From assembly GCA_022760475.1 (NCBI GenBank), contig JALEFZ010000012.1, forward strand, positions 1 through 35,473: DNA of 35,473 nucleotides. Reading direction: 5' to 3'. The first letter of the stretch is position 1; every line of letters starts with the position of its first letter. A program made the position numbers and the translations under genes. The DNA is from Bacteroidia bacterium. Lineage in GTDB: Bacteria > Bacteroidota > Bacteroidia > J057. Under the pieces are notes generated by a model. The model was not told the DNA's origin. It did not search any database and saw nothing but the letters and a program-made list of their open reading frames with translations. Shown here piece by piece: positions 19,457 through 28,352 of the stretch.

Positions 19457-20941
19457 TCAGTTTTGTAACTTGGTATTCAGTCTCGAAAGCCACAAATCAT
19501 AAGCCTGTAGTTGATCATTAAATTGGGATTCTGGAGTAAACTCATTCACTTTTACTTGTATAGCAACCGCTTCTTCAGGAGATTGAAAGAGGCCTATACC
19601 CACCCCGGCAGCCAAGGCTGCTCCTACAGCTCCGGTAGTTTCATTTACCTGAATTTCTGCCTGAATCAGATTGGAAAGAGTTTGAGAGAAAATCGTGGAT
19701 TGAAAAAGATTGTCATTTCCTACTTTCATGACAGAAACATCCATTCCCATTTCTTTAAGAATATTCATCCCATATACGAAGCCAAAGGCGATGCCCTCAA
19801 GGGTAGCACGAATAAGATGCGGGGCTTTATGAACATTGAAGTTCAAGCCAAGTATCTGGGAACCGATGTCTTTATTTGCCAGCATCCTCTCCGGTCCGTT
19901 ACCAAACGAAAGAATAGAAAGACCTTCAGCACCTGGAGAAATTTCAGCAGCCAATTCCTCCATTTTACCATATGAAAATTGTCCGCCTAACACCTGTCTC
20001 ATCCAATTGTATTGGATTCCAACCCCGTTGATGCAGAGCAGAATTCCAATCCTGGGATCATCCTTGATGTGATTTACATGCGCAAAACCATTGACCCTTG
20101 ATTGTGGATCGTATTTGGGTTGATCGACTATTCCATATACTACCCCAGAAGTGCCACCTGTTGCTGCAACTTCTCCTGGATTTAACACACCTAACGAAAG
20201 GGCATTGTTTGGTTGATCACCTGCGCGGTAGGTAATTGGAATGCCAGATGTCAAACCCAGCTCAACCGCAGCCTCCTGGCTCAATTTACCCTGATTAGCG
20301 AAGGTAGGTACAAGTGGTGGAATCCAATCTTTCGAAAGCTGATACTTCGCAAGCAAATTGTCCGCATAGGTATCTTCTTTGAAATCCCAAAAAATCCCTT
20401 CTGACAAGCCAGAAACAGTGGTATTCAACTGACCCGTTAATTTAAAAGCCAGAAAGTCTCCTGGAAGAGAAAAATACCTGACCTTATCAAATTTCTCAGG
20501 CTCATTCTCTTTAACCCAAGCCAACTTGGAAGCTGTAAAATTGCCAGGTGAATTCAAATAGTGTGAAAGGCAATATTCTTGTCCAATTTCCTTAAATGCC
20601 TTTTCCCCAATTTTCACAGCACGGCCATCACACCAGATGATGGAAGGTCTTATCAAATTCATGTTCTGGTCATATAAAACCAAGCCATGCATTTGATAGG
20701 ATATCCCAATGGCTTTTACTTCGGATCTTTTCTCTGGATGCTGATCAAATATCTTTCGAATGGCAGCTACTGAATGCTTCCACCATATATTTGGATCTTG
20801 CTCTGCCCAACCAATCTGGGGAGCATCGATAGACATTTCAACTTCAGGAGACTTTTGTAAGGCGACGCTCTGCCCTGTTTCTACATTAACAAGAGCAGCT
20901 TTGATTGAAGAACTACCAATATCTAGACCTAAGAGGAACAT
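19457..20941 (-). CDS. xylB: Xylulokinase
   Basis: A 494-residue FGGY-family sugar kinase phosphorylating D-xylulose to xylulose 5-phosphate. I place the start at the ATG 20941 (MFLLGLDIGSSS). An in-frame TTG at 20959 would add six residues not typical of the family. Motifs: LDIGSSSIKAAL phosphate-binding loop, GWAEQDPNIWW, ISYQMHGLV, IIWCDGRA, the catalytic Asp near residue 242 in AGDQPNNA, and ATGGTSGVVYG, the second ATP-binding motif. It is first in the xylBA operon, completing entry of xylose into the pentose phosphate pathway. No xylose transporter or repressor gene is present in the window. Confidence 0.96.
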   Translation of the reverse strand: MFLLGLDIGSSSIKAALVNVETGQSVALQKSPEVEMSIDAPQIGWAEQDPNIWWKHSVAAIRKIFDQHPEKRSEVKAIGISYQMHGLVLYDQNMNLIRPSIIWCDGRAVKIGEKAFKEIGQEYCLSHYLNSPGNFTASKLAWVKENEPEKFDKVRYFSLPGDFLAFKLTGQLNTTVSGLSEGIFWDFKEDTYADNLLAKYQLSKDWIPPLVPTFANQGKLSQEAAVELGLTSGIPITYRAGDQPNNALSLGVLNPGEVAATGGTSGVVYGIVDQPKYDPQSRVNGFAHVNHIKDDPRIGILLCINGVGIQYNWMRQVLGGQFSYGKMEELAAEISPGAEGLSILSFGNGPERMLANKDIGSQILGLNFNVHKAPHLIRATLEGIAFGFVYGMNILKEMGMDVSVMKVGNDNLFQSTIFSQTLSNLIQAEIQVNETTGAVGAALAAGVGIGLFQSPEEAVAIQVKVNEFTPESQFNDQLQAYDLWLSRLNTKLQN

Positions 20942-21199
20942 GTTTTTAAAAATTACCAATTTGTAAACTGATTAATTTTAATTCGCCTGGTTTAATCAAT
21001 CAAATAATCCAAGAATTTGGTACCGAACACTACCCTTATTTACCTATCTTGCGCGGACAAATAGCCCTTGGACCCAATCAATTCTTAAACCTGGAATTAT
21101 CAGGAGCTATATACATATTTTTTTTGTAAAAAATACTCTAAACACTTGTTGTGCTAAGAGGAAATCCCGATGTTGAGGATCGTTAAACAAAATTATTAA
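20942..21199. other. divergent promoter region between xylBA and the GH3 gene
   Basis: A 258-bp gap between divergently transcribed genes that must contain both promoters. It is AT-rich, with an oligo-T stretch at 21119-21126. No exact TAnnTTTG element and no strong palindrome was found, so the regulator cannot be inferred. An in-frame stop directly before the GH3 ATG fixes that start. Confidence 0.4.
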
Positions 21200-23377
21200 A
21201 TGTTGAGTACCCGAGTTAAATCCTTGTTAGACTCCCTGTCCCTAGAGGAAAAAGTTGGTCAGATGGCCCAATTGACCATTAATGTAATTCTGGAAGAGGG
21301 AAGTTTTACTGAAGCAAGTCTTGAAAAAATCCGATTTGCTATCAAAGAAAAGAAGATTGGTTCAATGCTCAATGTTTTGGTACATGCTTATGACCTACCC
21401 ACCTGGGATGGTATTCTTAGTAAGTTAAACGCGGTTACCAAAGAGACAGAACATCAAATTCCGATTTTGTATGGAATCGATTCGATACATGGAGCCAATT
21501 ATACCCAGGATTCCACCCTTTTCCCGCACAACATTGGTCTGGCTGCTAGTAGAAATGACGAGTTGGTAGCAAAAGGGGCCAGGGTCTCAGCCTTGGAAAC
21601 AAGGGCATCGGGAATTCGTTGGACTTTTGACCCTGTGCTAGATGTCGGAAGACAGCCTCTTTGGTCAAGGTTTGAAGAAACATTCGGAGAAGATACATAT
21701 TTATGTGGCCGCATGGGAGGGGTTACAATCAGGGCTTACGAGGGAGATGACCTATCCTCACCCCAAAATGTCGCCTCATGCATGAAGCACTTTCTGGGAT
21801 ATTCACACCCTGCTTCAGGAAAGGACAGAACTCCTGCTTATATCCCTGAAATCCAGTTAAGGGAAATATTCCTTCCTCCCTTTGCACATGCCATTTCTCT
21901 AGGCTCATCAACCATCATGATCAATTCGGGAGAAATAAATGGGACACCTGTACATGGAAACAAATATTTATTGACGGATGTGCTTAGGGATGAACTTGGC
22001 TTTGAAGGACTTGTGGTCACCGATTGGGAAGACATTATCAGGCTACATACCAGGCATAAGATTGCAACTTCTATCAAGGATGCCATCAGAATCGGAATAA
22101 ATGCTGGTATCGACATGAGCATGACTCCATTTGACTTTGATTTTGTTACCCTTCTTTTCGAACTGGTTGAAGAAGGCCAGGTACCCATATCAAGAATAGA
22201 TGAAGCCGTTGGTAGAATACTGACTTTAAAGGAAAAACTGGGTCTGCTAGACAATCCTTCGCTAGAACCAGAGGCTCGGGCTAATTTTGGCTTAAATAAA
22301 TACAAGGAAATAGCATTAGAATCCGCCCGAGAAACCATCACATTACTCAAAAATGACGAGCAGGTTCTTCCCTTGGATGGGCCTCTTGGTGGATACCCCA
22401 AGGTCATCCTTGCAGGCCCATGCGCCAATAGCCTGGCTCCATTGCATGGGAGTTGGTCATTTACATGGCAAGGGGAGGACAATAGTTATTATCCATCCAG
22501 CACTCAGACCATCAGGGAAGCCCTAGAAGACAAATTGGGAGCTAACCAAGTCCTTTGCATGGCGGATGATGATTGGGAAAGTCCTCAAAACTATCTTCTC
22601 CCCCACTCCAATAATTTTGATGCAGTAATTCTCTGCCTTGGAGAGAATGCCTATGCAGAATCCCCAGGGTCAATTGATGATCTGGAGTTGGACCCAAGGC
22701 AAATTCAGTTGGCCAATAAGGCATTCATCACAGGAAGGCCAGTTATCGTGGTATTGTGCCAGGGGAGACCCAGAATTATCAGGGCAATCGCCGACCAAGC
22801 CAAAGCCATTATTTTGGCTTATAGACCTGGATCTCAAGGTGCCAGAGCCATTGTTGAGACTATTTTTGGAGACCACAACCCCTCCGGTATCCTTCCCTTT
22901 TCCTATCCAAGGTGGTCAGGAGACCATATTCCTTATGATCATAAGTTCTCAGCCATTGTTCAGGAACCTACACCTGGGAACATCGTTTTTGAGGGCTATA
23001 AGCCACAATTCCCCTTTGGTTTTGGCTTAAGTTATACTTCATTCGAATTCAGCGATTTCAAAGTCAGCAAGCAGGAATTTGGCCCTGATGATAAAATCGA
23101 AATCAGCATTACTGTCAAAAATACCGGAGCTAGAGATGGAAACAAAGCGGTTGAATTATATTCAAAGGATCTCTTTGCCTCTGTTAGCCCAAGTCAAAAG
23201 CGCCTCCGTGCTTATGAAAAAGTAGCCTTAAAAGCAGGTGAATGGAAAGAAGTCCGCTTTGAACTGGGTCCAGAAGACCTTTCCTTCATCAATACCGATT
23301 TAGAAAGGGTAACGGAGGCCGGCAAGTTCGAAATTTGGATTGATGAATTTCTCGAAGAAATCGAGTACACAGGCTAA
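21200..23377 (+). CDS. GH3 beta-glucosidase/beta-xylosidase, apparently cytoplasmic
   Basis: A 725-residue GH3 enzyme that removes terminal beta-D-glucose or related sugars. It contains the N-terminal barrel (SLEEKVGQMAQL, LYGIDSIHG, FDPVLDVGRQPLWSRFEETFGED), KHFLGYSHPASGKDR, and the nucleophile Asp275 in GLVVTDWEDI. The alpha/beta sandwich domain follows (about 370-590) and then an Fn3-like domain (about 615-715). Unusually for Bacteroidota GH3 enzymes, the protein starts directly at the catalytic domain. A stop codon immediately before the ATG rules out a longer N-terminus, so there is no signal peptide. It is divergent from xylBA, which suggests that it acts on imported oligosaccharides, possibly releasing xylose. 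Substrate specificity cannot be read from the motif. Confidence 0.92.
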   Translation: MLSTRVKSLLDSLSLEEKVGQMAQLTINVILEEGSFTEASLEKIRFAIKEKKIGSMLNVLVHAYDLPTWDGILSKLNAVTKETEHQIPILYGIDSIHGANYTQDSTLFPHNIGLAASRNDELVAKGARVSALETRASGIRWTFDPVLDVGRQPLWSRFEETFGEDTYLCGRMGGVTIRAYEGDDLSSPQNVASCMKHFLGYSHPASGKDRTPAYIPEIQLREIFLPPFAHAISLGSSTIMINSGEINGTPVHGNKYLLTDVLRDELGFEGLVVTDWEDIIRLHTRHKIATSIKDAIRIGINAGIDMSMTPFDFDFVTLLFELVEEGQVPISRIDEAVGRILTLKEKLGLLDNPSLEPEARANFGLNKYKEIALESARETITLLKNDEQVLPLDGPLGGYPKVILAGPCANSLAPLHGSWSFTWQGEDNSYYPSSTQTIREALEDKLGANQVLCMADDDWESPQNYLLPHSNNFDAVILCLGENAYAESPGSIDDLELDPRQIQLANKAFITGRPVIVVLCQGRPRIIRAIADQAKAIILAYRPGSQGARAIVETIFGDHNPSGILPFSYPRWSGDHIPYDHKFSAIVQEPTPGNIVFEGYKPQFPFGFGLSYTSFEFSDFKVSKQEFGPDDKIEISITVKNTGARDGNKAVELYSKDLFASVSPSQKRLRAYEKVALKAGEWKEVRFELGPEDLSFINTDLERVTEAGKFEIWIDEFLEEIEYTG

Positions 23378-23381
23378 GTTT

Positions 23382-23427
23382 TTGAATCGAAAATATTAAC
23401 TTCAATAAAAGATACTTTTCGATTCAA
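23382..23427. repeat. 12-bp inverted repeat (possible terminator)
   Basis: Perfect arms TTGAATCGAAAA (23382-23393) and TTTTCGATTCAA (23416-23427) with a 22-nt loop, between the GH3 stop (23377) and the next start (23438). The U-tract is weak, so it may be a poor terminator, a mRNA-protecting hairpin or a protein-binding site. Confidence 0.5.
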
Positions 23428-23437
23428 TTAGTTTCCT

Positions 23438-24430
23438 ATGTTTTCAATATTTCACGACCCCCAAATAGAAAAAATCCTATCTCCCCCAGATACCCCCATG
23501 GATTGGGAAAGGGACTTACAAAAATTAATTAATGGAGATCAAAGCCTGAACCGACATTCTGCAGGTGAAAACTCAATAAAGGCACTTCAAAGATTAATGA
23601 TCTTTCTAGGATATTCTACTTCTGCCAAAGGCTCCTTCTCTATTGATGGAGGTTTTGGTAGGGGCACCAATCGAGGGCTGGCTCAGTTCCAATTCGAACA
23701 TGGACTAGCTGCAAGCACAATAAGCAGGAAGGAACTAACATATCCTTGCCAGTGGAATAATTCCGCTAATCTGATAAAAGCTATTCCTGATGTAAGCCTG
23801 AACCTCCAGACCCTTGAAAAGATGGCTAAAGTAGCCAAGGAAAATATTCAACAAAATAAGGTAAACTGTGGCAGCTTTGAAGAGGCGATCTTCCAACTGA
23901 ATGCCTTACAGAATCGAAAGATGCTCAATTGTAAGGAAATCAACATCAAGTATGGAAGTTTAGTCGAAAATGCAGTCCAAGAAATCAAAACAAATCAGGG
24001 AATAATTATTCAAACGGAATGGATATTAGCCATCATTCGCCAAGAAACAGCTGGTGTTATTCGTCCCAAATTTGAACAACATATTTTCTCCAAGCGAGCG
24101 AATCAAAATCCTGAAAAAAGCCTGGAAGAAATAAGGTTTGAGGCTATGAGCTTTGGTCTTGGGCAAATCATGGGATTCAATTATAAGAATGCAGGTGCCC
24201 AATCAGCAGAAGCTCTCTATACTGCTCCCCTACCTGAACAAATAAAATCCATTGGAATGTTTATGTCCAAACTTTCTAGGTCTGCCAGAAATGCATTAAC
24301 TAAAAAGAATCCCACGTTGACAGATTTTCAAGCCATTGCCAGGGCATACAACGGCACTGCTTATGCAAAAAACCATTATGATGAACACCTACAGACCTGG
24401 TTTCGTGAGTTTACAAAGATTAGAAGCTAA
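23438..24430 (+). CDS. Peptidoglycan-binding / N-acetylmuramidase-like lysin
   Basis: A 330-residue protein. Residues about 50-105 resemble a PG_binding_1 domain (AGENSIKALQRLMIFLGYST, DGGFGRGTNRGLAQFQ). Residues about 160-325 match the N-acetylmuramidase (DUF3380-type) domain: QTEWILAIIRQETAG with Glu203, RPKFEQHIFSK with Glu213, FGLGQIMGFNYKNAG, and the closing ARAYNGTAYAKNHYDEHL. It should cleave the glycan backbone of peptidoglycan. There is no signal peptide or membrane segment, so it must leave the cell by another route such as lysis, a holin or a contractile/type VI machine, or it acts after uptake. No phage or secretion genes are near. Domain call is good; biological role is open. Confidence 0.82.
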   Translation: MFSIFHDPQIEKILSPPDTPMDWERDLQKLINGDQSLNRHSAGENSIKALQRLMIFLGYSTSAKGSFSIDGGFGRGTNRGLAQFQFEHGLAASTISRKELTYPCQWNNSANLIKAIPDVSLNLQTLEKMAKVAKENIQQNKVNCGSFEEAIFQLNALQNRKMLNCKEINIKYGSLVENAVQEIKTNQGIIIQTEWILAIIRQETAGVIRPKFEQHIFSKRANQNPEKSLEEIRFEAMSFGLGQIMGFNYKNAGAQSAEALYTAPLPEQIKSIGMFMSKLSRSARNALTKKNPTLTDFQAIARAYNGTAYAKNHYDEHLQTWFREFTKIRS

Positions 24431-24512
24431 TTTGGGATCAAAATTTTCTCATTTTTTCATATTAGAAAAACCATTTATATCAGTTTAGGTTATTTGTGTG
24501 TAAATTTGCAGC

Positions 24513-26438
24513 ATGAATTCAACTAGACCGATAACTGATTGGCTTCCAATCACCAAAAAAGAGATTGAACAGCGTGGATGGGAAGAACTGGATGTCATTT
24601 TGATCTCAGGGGATGCATACGTAGACCATCCTGCATTTGGGCCTGCCGTTATTGGCCGTATCATAGAAGCTGCTGGATACCGGGTTGCCATTATTCCCCA
24701 GCCAAACTGGCAGGATGACCTTAGGGACTTCAAGAAGTTTGGAAAGCCAAGGTTGTTTTTCGGAGTTACCTCTGGCTGTATGGACTCAATGGTGAACCAT
24801 TATACAGCTAACAAACGTAAAAGATCTACTGACGCCTACACACCAGGAGGCAAGGCAGGATTTCGTCCCGACTACGCAACTCGGGAATATTGTAAAATAT
24901 TAAAGAACCTTTATCCTGATGTGCCAATTATCATCGGGGGGATTGAGGCATCTCTAAGGAGGGTAACCCACTACGACTATTGGGCGGATACCCTTTATCC
25001 CAGTATACTGGAACAATCAGGTGCTGACTTGTTGGTCTACGGAATGGGTGAGCAACCGCTTCATGAAATCCTTAGGCTTATGGACAGGGGAGTCCCCCTG
25101 GAATCTCTCAGAACCATTCCTCAGACAGGCTTTCTTATCAATAAAGACGAATCATTACCCAAGAATAAAAACTGGAAGGATGTTAAAATTGCCTCCCATG
25201 AGGAATGTTTGCGTGATAAAATCAGCTTTGCTTCCAACTTCAAGATCATAGAACAAGAATCCAATAAGGTAAAGGCAAGGAGAATATTACAGAAGGTTGA
25301 TAAAAAAACCTTGGTAATTAATCCGCCCTATCCTCCAATGACGGAGAACGAAATTGATCAATCATTCGACCTTGAATACACCAGACTCCCACACCCCAAG
25401 TACAAAAAACGTGGCAGCATTCCTGCCTACGAGATGATCAAATTTTCGATCAATATGCATAGGGGTTGTTTTGGGGGCTGTAGTTTTTGTACCATTTCGG
25501 CCCACCAGGGAAAATTCATTGCCTCAAGATCTGAGGAATCAATTTTGAAAGAGGTTGAGTCTGTTACTAATATGCCAGACTTCAAGGGCTACATCAGCGA
25601 CCTTGGAGGGCCTTCGGCGAATATGTACCGCATGAAAGGTAAGGTCCAGGAAATTTGCGACAAATGTTCGGCTCCATCCTGTATTCATCCGGTGGTTTGT
25701 CATAATCTGGACACCAGCCATCAGCCTTTGACTGAAATATACAAAAAGGTTGATGCCAACCCCAATGTTAAAAATGCCTTTGTGAGCAGTGGAATTCGCT
25801 ATGACCTGCTGGTAAAGGAATACAACAAAAAAGGCGATGACAAGGACATGGAAAAGTACATGGACCAGCTGGTTTCCAAACACTTGTCAGGTAGAATGAA
25901 GGTTGCACCCGAACATACTTCGGATGAAACTTTGCATATCATGAGGAAACCCAGTTTCCGATTTTTTCATGAGTTCAAGAAGCGATATGATCGCTTGAAT
26001 AAAAAGCATGGCAAGGATCAGCCATTGATTCCATATTTCATCTCCTCCCACCCCGGTAGTAAGGAAGAAGACATGGCCCATCTGGCTTGCGAAACAAAGG
26101 ACATGGGCTTCAAACTCGAACAAGTCCAGGGTTTTACACCTACCCCAATGACGGTTGCTACAATCATTTACTATACTGGGGTTCACCCCTATAATCTCAA
26201 CCCAATTTATACTGCCAAGTCCAAAATTGAGCGTGCTGCCCAACATTTGTTTTTCTTCTGGTACAAGCCTGAAAATCAGGGTAAAATCAAGGATAAACTT
26301 ACCCACATAAAGAGGTATGACATGGTAGAAAAATTGCTCGGAAGGCAACGCAAAGAGGGAACAGGTAAGCGAATTGGGAAAAGCAGGGCAAATCGTGCAA
26401 AGAAAAATAGGCACGGCAGAGGGGGCAATGAGCGATAA
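24513..26438 (+). CDS. ygiQ: YgiQ-family radical SAM protein
   Basis: A 641-residue member of the YgiQ/UPF0313 family. The N-terminal B12-binding-like part has DVILISGDAYVDHPAFG. The radical SAM core carries the iron-sulfur motif CFGGCSFC (Cys319, Cys323, Cys326), followed by TISAHQGKFIASRSEESI. The C-terminus is the usual HPYNLNPIYTAKS region plus a basic tail rich in Arg/Lys. It should bind [4Fe-4S] and S-adenosylmethionine; the reaction of the family is unknown. The start is supported by the family-typical LPITKKEIEQRGWEELDVI, and a TAAATTTG box lies only 5 bp before the ATG. That could mean a nearly leaderless transcript, but no clear -33 element accompanies it. Confidence 0.93.
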   Translation: MNSTRPITDWLPITKKEIEQRGWEELDVILISGDAYVDHPAFGPAVIGRIIEAAGYRVAIIPQPNWQDDLRDFKKFGKPRLFFGVTSGCMDSMVNHYTANKRKRSTDAYTPGGKAGFRPDYATREYCKILKNLYPDVPIIIGGIEASLRRVTHYDYWADTLYPSILEQSGADLLVYGMGEQPLHEILRLMDRGVPLESLRTIPQTGFLINKDESLPKNKNWKDVKIASHEECLRDKISFASNFKIIEQESNKVKARRILQKVDKKTLVINPPYPPMTENEIDQSFDLEYTRLPHPKYKKRGSIPAYEMIKFSINMHRGCFGGCSFCTISAHQGKFIASRSEESILKEVESVTNMPDFKGYISDLGGPSANMYRMKGKVQEICDKCSAPSCIHPVVCHNLDTSHQPLTEIYKKVDANPNVKNAFVSSGIRYDLLVKEYNKKGDDKDMEKYMDQLVSKHLSGRMKVAPEHTSDETLHIMRKPSFRFFHEFKKRYDRLNKKHGKDQPLIPYFISSHPGSKEEDMAHLACETKDMGFKLEQVQGFTPTPMTVATIIYYTGVHPYNLNPIYTAKSKIERAAQHLFFFWYKPENQGKIKDKLTHIKRYDMVEKLLGRQRKEGTGKRIGKSRANRAKKNRHGRGGNER

Positions 26439-26655
26439 TCAAGTTTGATCCAGATACTCTAGGATTGGAAAAGACCAGGAAGGGCTTCGGCTTGCGGAGT
26501 CCTAACAATCATCATTTTTCAGCCATTGAGCTGCTACAGTAAGAGAAATAGTTTTGTTCCCATGCGTGATGAAGGTACAAAGTCAATCAGGCTCCACCTT
26601 AGATCGATATGCATGATAAACCCAAATTCTATTTCTAAATTAAAATGTAGTAGTT

Positions 26656-27015
26656 ATGAAAAATTTCATTTATGCCCTTCTTTGCCTTATGCTTTCCTCA
26701 GTAGGTATTGCCTGTAGTCCAACGCTCAACCTGGCAGCCAATGAAGTAAGCGCCCCACGACCTGACTTTAGTTCTGAAGATGAAAGAGCATGGTATTCTT
26801 ATTGGAGAGGTCAATTTGAGCAATACGAAGGCTCTGTATTGGCCCCAACTGACAAGTATCCTGATATAGCCAGGACTACTTATCAAACAGTTTTTAATGA
26901 GTGGGAAAAAGCAAAAGGTACAGCCTCGTTCAACAATACCATGATTTATACAGGGGTTGGATTATTTGGAACCCTGATTACTGGACTCACAGTATTGTTG
27001 GCATTGAACTATTAA
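26656..27015 (+). CDS. Small lipoprotein with C-terminal membrane segment (unknown)
   Basis: A 119-residue protein not assigned to a family. A lipoprotein signal peptide (MKNFIYALLCLMLSSVGIAC, acylated Cys20) is followed by an acidic, Tyr/Trp-rich middle (SSEDERAWYSYWRGQFEQYE). The C-terminus is a hydrophobic stretch (about residues 93-117, Gly/Leu/Thr-rich) long enough to cross a membrane. Having both a lipid anchor and a terminal transmembrane helix is unusual and would give an inner-membrane protein tethered at both ends. It is a single gene with a strong terminator 28 bp downstream. Coding is supported by the signal peptide and terminator; function is unknown. Confidence 0.7.
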   Translation: MKNFIYALLCLMLSSVGIACSPTLNLAANEVSAPRPDFSSEDERAWYSYWRGQFEQYEGSVLAPTDKYPDIARTTYQTVFNEWEKAKGTASFNNTMIYTGVGLFGTLITGLTVLLALNY

Positions 27016-27042
27016 GCGTACAAATCATTCATAATCTTTAAG

Positions 27043-27083
27043 TCTGATAGGGATGGCAACTGTCATCCTTATCAGATTTTTTT
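27043..27083 (+). terminator. intrinsic terminator
   Basis: 13-bp stem TCTGATAGGGATG / CATCCTTATCAGA (one G-U pair) with an 8-nt loop, followed by seven T. It is a strong rho-independent terminator for the small lipoprotein gene. Confidence 0.9.
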
Positions 27084-27214
27084 GATAGAACTGAGTTAGA
27101 AGCACGATGTTCATAGCCCTGGATCATCAATTTCTGTAAATAGCCAAGCCAAAAAAATAGTTTTTCCACTAGAAACTCCCTCTTTCAATTTTAACAATTG
27201 GGATTTTTTGGTCA

Positions 27215-27244
27215 TTGAATGCCTCTGTCATACCGCTTAGTTTG
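27215..27244 (+). promoter_or_regulatory. candidate Bacteroidota promoter for the TerB operon
   Basis: TTG (27215-27217), a 20-bp spacer, then TAGTTTG (27238-27244), the same shortened -7 form seen before the SDR gene. It is 37 bp upstream of the TerB-like start and downstream of the previous terminator. Confidence 0.4.
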
Positions 27245-27281
27245 GTATAAAATTATTCATTCTAATCTCAAAAATTAAAGC

Positions 27282-27725
27282 ATGGGCATTTTCAGTAACC
27301 TCCTGGGTGGTGAAGGAACCCCTACCACCCTTAGCAGAGAGGAGGCATTTGTTGGTGTACTCCTTGGCGCAGTGGCTGTAGATGGGCACATCTCGGATGA
27401 GGAAGTCGACGACTTCAACTCTTTCGTTTGGAAGGCAAAAATCCTAAAAAACATCCATGGCAACGCATTCAAAAAAATCATTGACAAGCTCTTCAGAATC
27501 CTGAAGCGCGAAGGAGTAGGTACCCTGCTGGACCTATCAGCAAGTAGCCTTCCTCAAGAATTTCGTGCAGGGACATTTGCCATGGCATGTGACCTATTGT
27601 TCTCCGATGGTACCGTGGATATTGACGAAGAAAGGTATCTGGAAGAATTAAAAAACAAATTCATCCTGGATGATGGACTCTCAAAGAGAATCGTAGAGAT
27701 CATCGCACTAAAAAATAAAGTTTAA
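27282..27725 (+). CDS. TerB-like protein
   Basis: A 147-residue all-helical cytoplasmic protein with two TerB-type acidic repeats, AVAVDGHISDEEVDDF (about 30-45) and LLFSDGTVDIDEERYLEEL (about 106-124), each with the DG.(I/V)..EE pattern thought to bind metal ions. Family members occur in tellurite/stress-resistance and phage-defence neighbourhoods, sometimes linked to J-domains. It is the first gene of a four-gene operon, with gaps of 18, 3 and 21 bp to the following genes. A membrane J-domain protein is encoded 7 kb downstream. A role in membrane-associated stress response is plausible but inferred. Confidence 0.8.
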   Translation: MGIFSNLLGGEGTPTTLSREEAFVGVLLGAVAVDGHISDEEVDDFNSFVWKAKILKNIHGNAFKKIIDKLFRILKREGVGTLLDLSASSLPQEFRAGTFAMACDLLFSDGTVDIDEERYLEELKNKFILDDGLSKRIVEIIALKNKV

Positions 27726-27743
27726 CCATTTAATACCAAATCA

Positions 27744-27947
27744 ATGTCAAGTAAAGAAGTCAAAGTAAAGACTCCGAAAGGCTGGAAACTATATCGAGTC
27801 AAGCAAAACGGAAGCAAATTCACTTGCTACGACAAGAACGGTTGGAGTGAAAAACAAATTGGGGAATCTCGGTCCCTGGAGGATGCCATAACCCTAATCA
27901 AGGTGGACGCCCAGCAGTTTGGAGGAGTTTCTGAAGTAAAAATGTAG
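27744..27947 (+). CDS. Small protein of unknown function (67 aa)
   Basis: A 67-residue basic protein. The pattern is a compact alpha/beta unit: VKVKTPKGWKLYRVKQNGSKFTCYDKNGW (beta-hairpin-like), then SLEDAITLIKVDAQQFGG (helix). No family was recognised. It lies 18 bp after the TerB-like gene, and its stop codon is 3 bp before the YidD start, so it is translated in a tight operon. That spacing and normal amino-acid composition support real coding. Confidence 0.62.
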   Translation: MSSKEVKVKTPKGWKLYRVKQNGSKFTCYDKNGWSEKQIGESRSLEDAITLIKVDAQQFGGVSEVKM

Positions 27948-27950
27948 CTT

Positions 27951-28331
27951 ATGCAATTTCAAGATAAGAACAGCCTCCCTTTTTCAGTTGAAAACGATTT
28001 GTCAGAGAATAGTAATATCGAGTTCATAGTAGAAGATAAGGATTCCATCTTACTTCAAAGACAATTTTTTCACAAAACCCAAAGGGACAAAGAAATTGAA
28101 GCCTTACCAATTCCTCAAAAGCCCATTTGGCTAAATTGGATCGTAAAGGCCATCCGGTATTATCAAAAGAATATTTCTTCCAACCTGGGGAATCGGTGCG
28201 TATTTGATCCCAGTTGCTCACACTATTCAGAAGTAGCGTATCGCGAAAAGGGCTTTTTTAAAGGCACTTTCCTTACAGTGAATAGGCTTTGTCGATGCAG
28301 GCCCCAAAATGGAGGAATTGACGAATTATAA
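27951..28331 (+). CDS. yidD: YidD-family membrane protein insertion factor with N-terminal extension
   Basis: A 126-residue protein whose C-terminal 75 residues are a full YidD domain: WIVKAIRYYQKNISSNLG, the Cys motif CVFDPSCSHY, a helix GFFKGTFLTVNRLCRC and RPQNGGIDEL. The first 50 residues are an acidic extension not present in the 70-90 residue classical YidD. YidD sits on the inner face of the membrane and assists YidC insertion. Its classical place is between rnpA and yidC. Here it is in an operon with TerB-like and DUF4177-like genes and no ribosomal or rnpA genes, so it may be an accessory paralog; whether the genome has another copy cannot be seen. Confidence 0.88.
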   Translation: MQFQDKNSLPFSVENDLSENSNIEFIVEDKDSILLQRQFFHKTQRDKEIEALPIPQKPIWLNWIVKAIRYYQKNISSNLGNRCVFDPSCSHYSEVAYREKGFFKGTFLTVNRLCRCRPQNGGIDEL

Positions 28332-28352
28332 TCAACATCTAATCTTTTTATT

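Noticed and set aside
20942..20959. TTG start at 20959 for xylB
   Set aside because: The ATG at 20941 begins directly with the conserved LDIGSSS region; the extra residues are not seen in the family.
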